Below are positions 63,490 through 64,000 of a stretch of DNA of 64,000 nt, in pieces. How positions within the stretch are numbered: position 1 is the first letter of the stretch; each line of letters starts with the position of its first letter. The translations under genes and the position numbers were made by a program. Below the pieces are notes generated by a model. That model did not search any database and was not told the origin of the DNA. It worked only from the letters and a program-made list of their open reading frames with translations. This DNA comes from Pipra filicauda (lineage: Eukaryota > Chordata > Aves > Passeriformes > Pipridae): contig NW_024104365.1 in NCBI RefSeq assembly GCF_003945595.2, positions 5,675,049 through 5,739,048 on the forward strand, in the 5' to 3' direction.

Positions 63490-63506
63490 ATCATAGAATC
63501 ATAGAA
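63490..63506 (-). repeat. Isolated CR1-tail-like repeat
   Basis: ATCATAGAATCATAGAA equals two units of the CR1 terminal octamer in reverse, but no CR1 body follows. It is either a minimal CR1 stub or chance. Confidence 0.4.
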
Positions 63507-64000
63507 AATGCAACCCCTGAGTATGATACAGGACATGACCATGAGAAATCGAGATTCACAGCATTCATTCTAGATATCCACTATTTGTTGATTACCAAGA
63601 ACAATGTTTGAACTTTGATTTCCATGTCGTTGTTCTTCATTGTCCATCATTTTGCATCATCTTACCTTCCGTAGCTAACAGGACAGACTTATTTTTCCTG
63701 TCACTTCACAAACAGGGGTAAGGGTAAGAGCTATAATTAACATCTATGACTATTTTCTTCTGGATCAGAAATAGTTTTGGGGTAATTTTGAGCAGAAACA
63801 CCATTTACTGTCTGTGAGGAAGCTGTAATGTGAAATATTCTCTTCTCTGATCCCAAATCTCCACATCTAGAAAAGGGACTTTAAAGAGTCATTAAGGTTA
63901 ATTGTAACAAGCCTGAGACTGATGACAGAACATCTGGAAAAGTTACTCAAAAAAGGAATGACAGCTTCTTATTCACTTAAAGTAGTGACTCTTTTTTTGC

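Larger units (their letters stand above)
60661..64000. other. Intergenic DNA at the right end
   Basis: Apart from the tRNA-like fragment (63240-63315) and the CR1-tail-like repeat (63490-63506), I see nothing recognisable. The ORFs of up to 91 codons here match no family I know. Confidence 0.6.

Noticed and set aside
43400..64000. Search for TYRP1 exons (expected upstream neighbour)
   Set aside because: No tyrosinase-family copper-binding or C-terminal motif was seen in any frame. The gene presumably lies beyond the window.

Overview
This 64 kb window is vertebrate, and very probably avian, nuclear DNA. It is AT-rich and gene-poor. It carries CR1 LINE fragments whose 3' ends show the ATTCTATG-type repeat, plus several avian-style endogenous retrovirus LTRs. 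The only host protein-coding gene I can support is LURAP1L (leucine-rich adaptor protein 1-like), on the minus strand. It has two coding exons: 42555-42743 (63 codons, inside a CpG island) and 22327-22701 (124 codons plus stop). They are separated by a roughly 19.9 kb intron with canonical GT/AG ends. In mammals LURAP1L lies between TYRP1 and MPDZ on human 9p23, which corresponds to the avian Z chromosome, so Z linkage is a reasonable inference. No exon of either neighbour was recognised here.

Layout. 1-8507: AT-rich non-coding DNA with a T/G-rich tract, a weak MIR-like SINE relic and a small CpG-bearing block. 8508-9891: a 5'-truncated non-LTR retrotransposon on the minus strand with an uninterrupted 439-codon reverse-transcriptase segment, a perfect 12-bp target-site duplication and a very short 3' tail. 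9892-22326: non-coding DNA, a class II solo LTR with a 6-bp duplication (20680-21184), and the LURAP1L 3'UTR. 22702-42554: the LURAP1L intron, holding an ERVL-type solo LTR (23969-24511, 5-bp duplication), CR1 fragments, a (TA)n/(CA)n microsatellite and a 1.2 kb solo LTR (36601-37815, 5-bp duplication). 42280-43400: the CpG-island promoter of LURAP1L followed by a purine-rich tract. 43400-64000: upstream intergenic DNA with a long decayed CR1 (about 44.96-46.86 kb), smaller CR1 pieces, a probable LTR fragment near 51 kb, and a second copy of the 1.2 kb LTR (58761-60574). That second copy is itself interrupted by a class II LTR and is flanked by an 86-89 bp direct repeat.

The most interesting items are the reverse-transcriptase insertion, which looks young in a genome where every CR1 is decayed; the stable-looking hairpin in its 40-bp 3' tail; and the abnormally long direct duplication abutting the LTR at 58.7-60.6 kb. 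I found no CRISPR array, bacterial-type operon, functional tRNA or rRNA gene, or evidence of a new multi-gene system.
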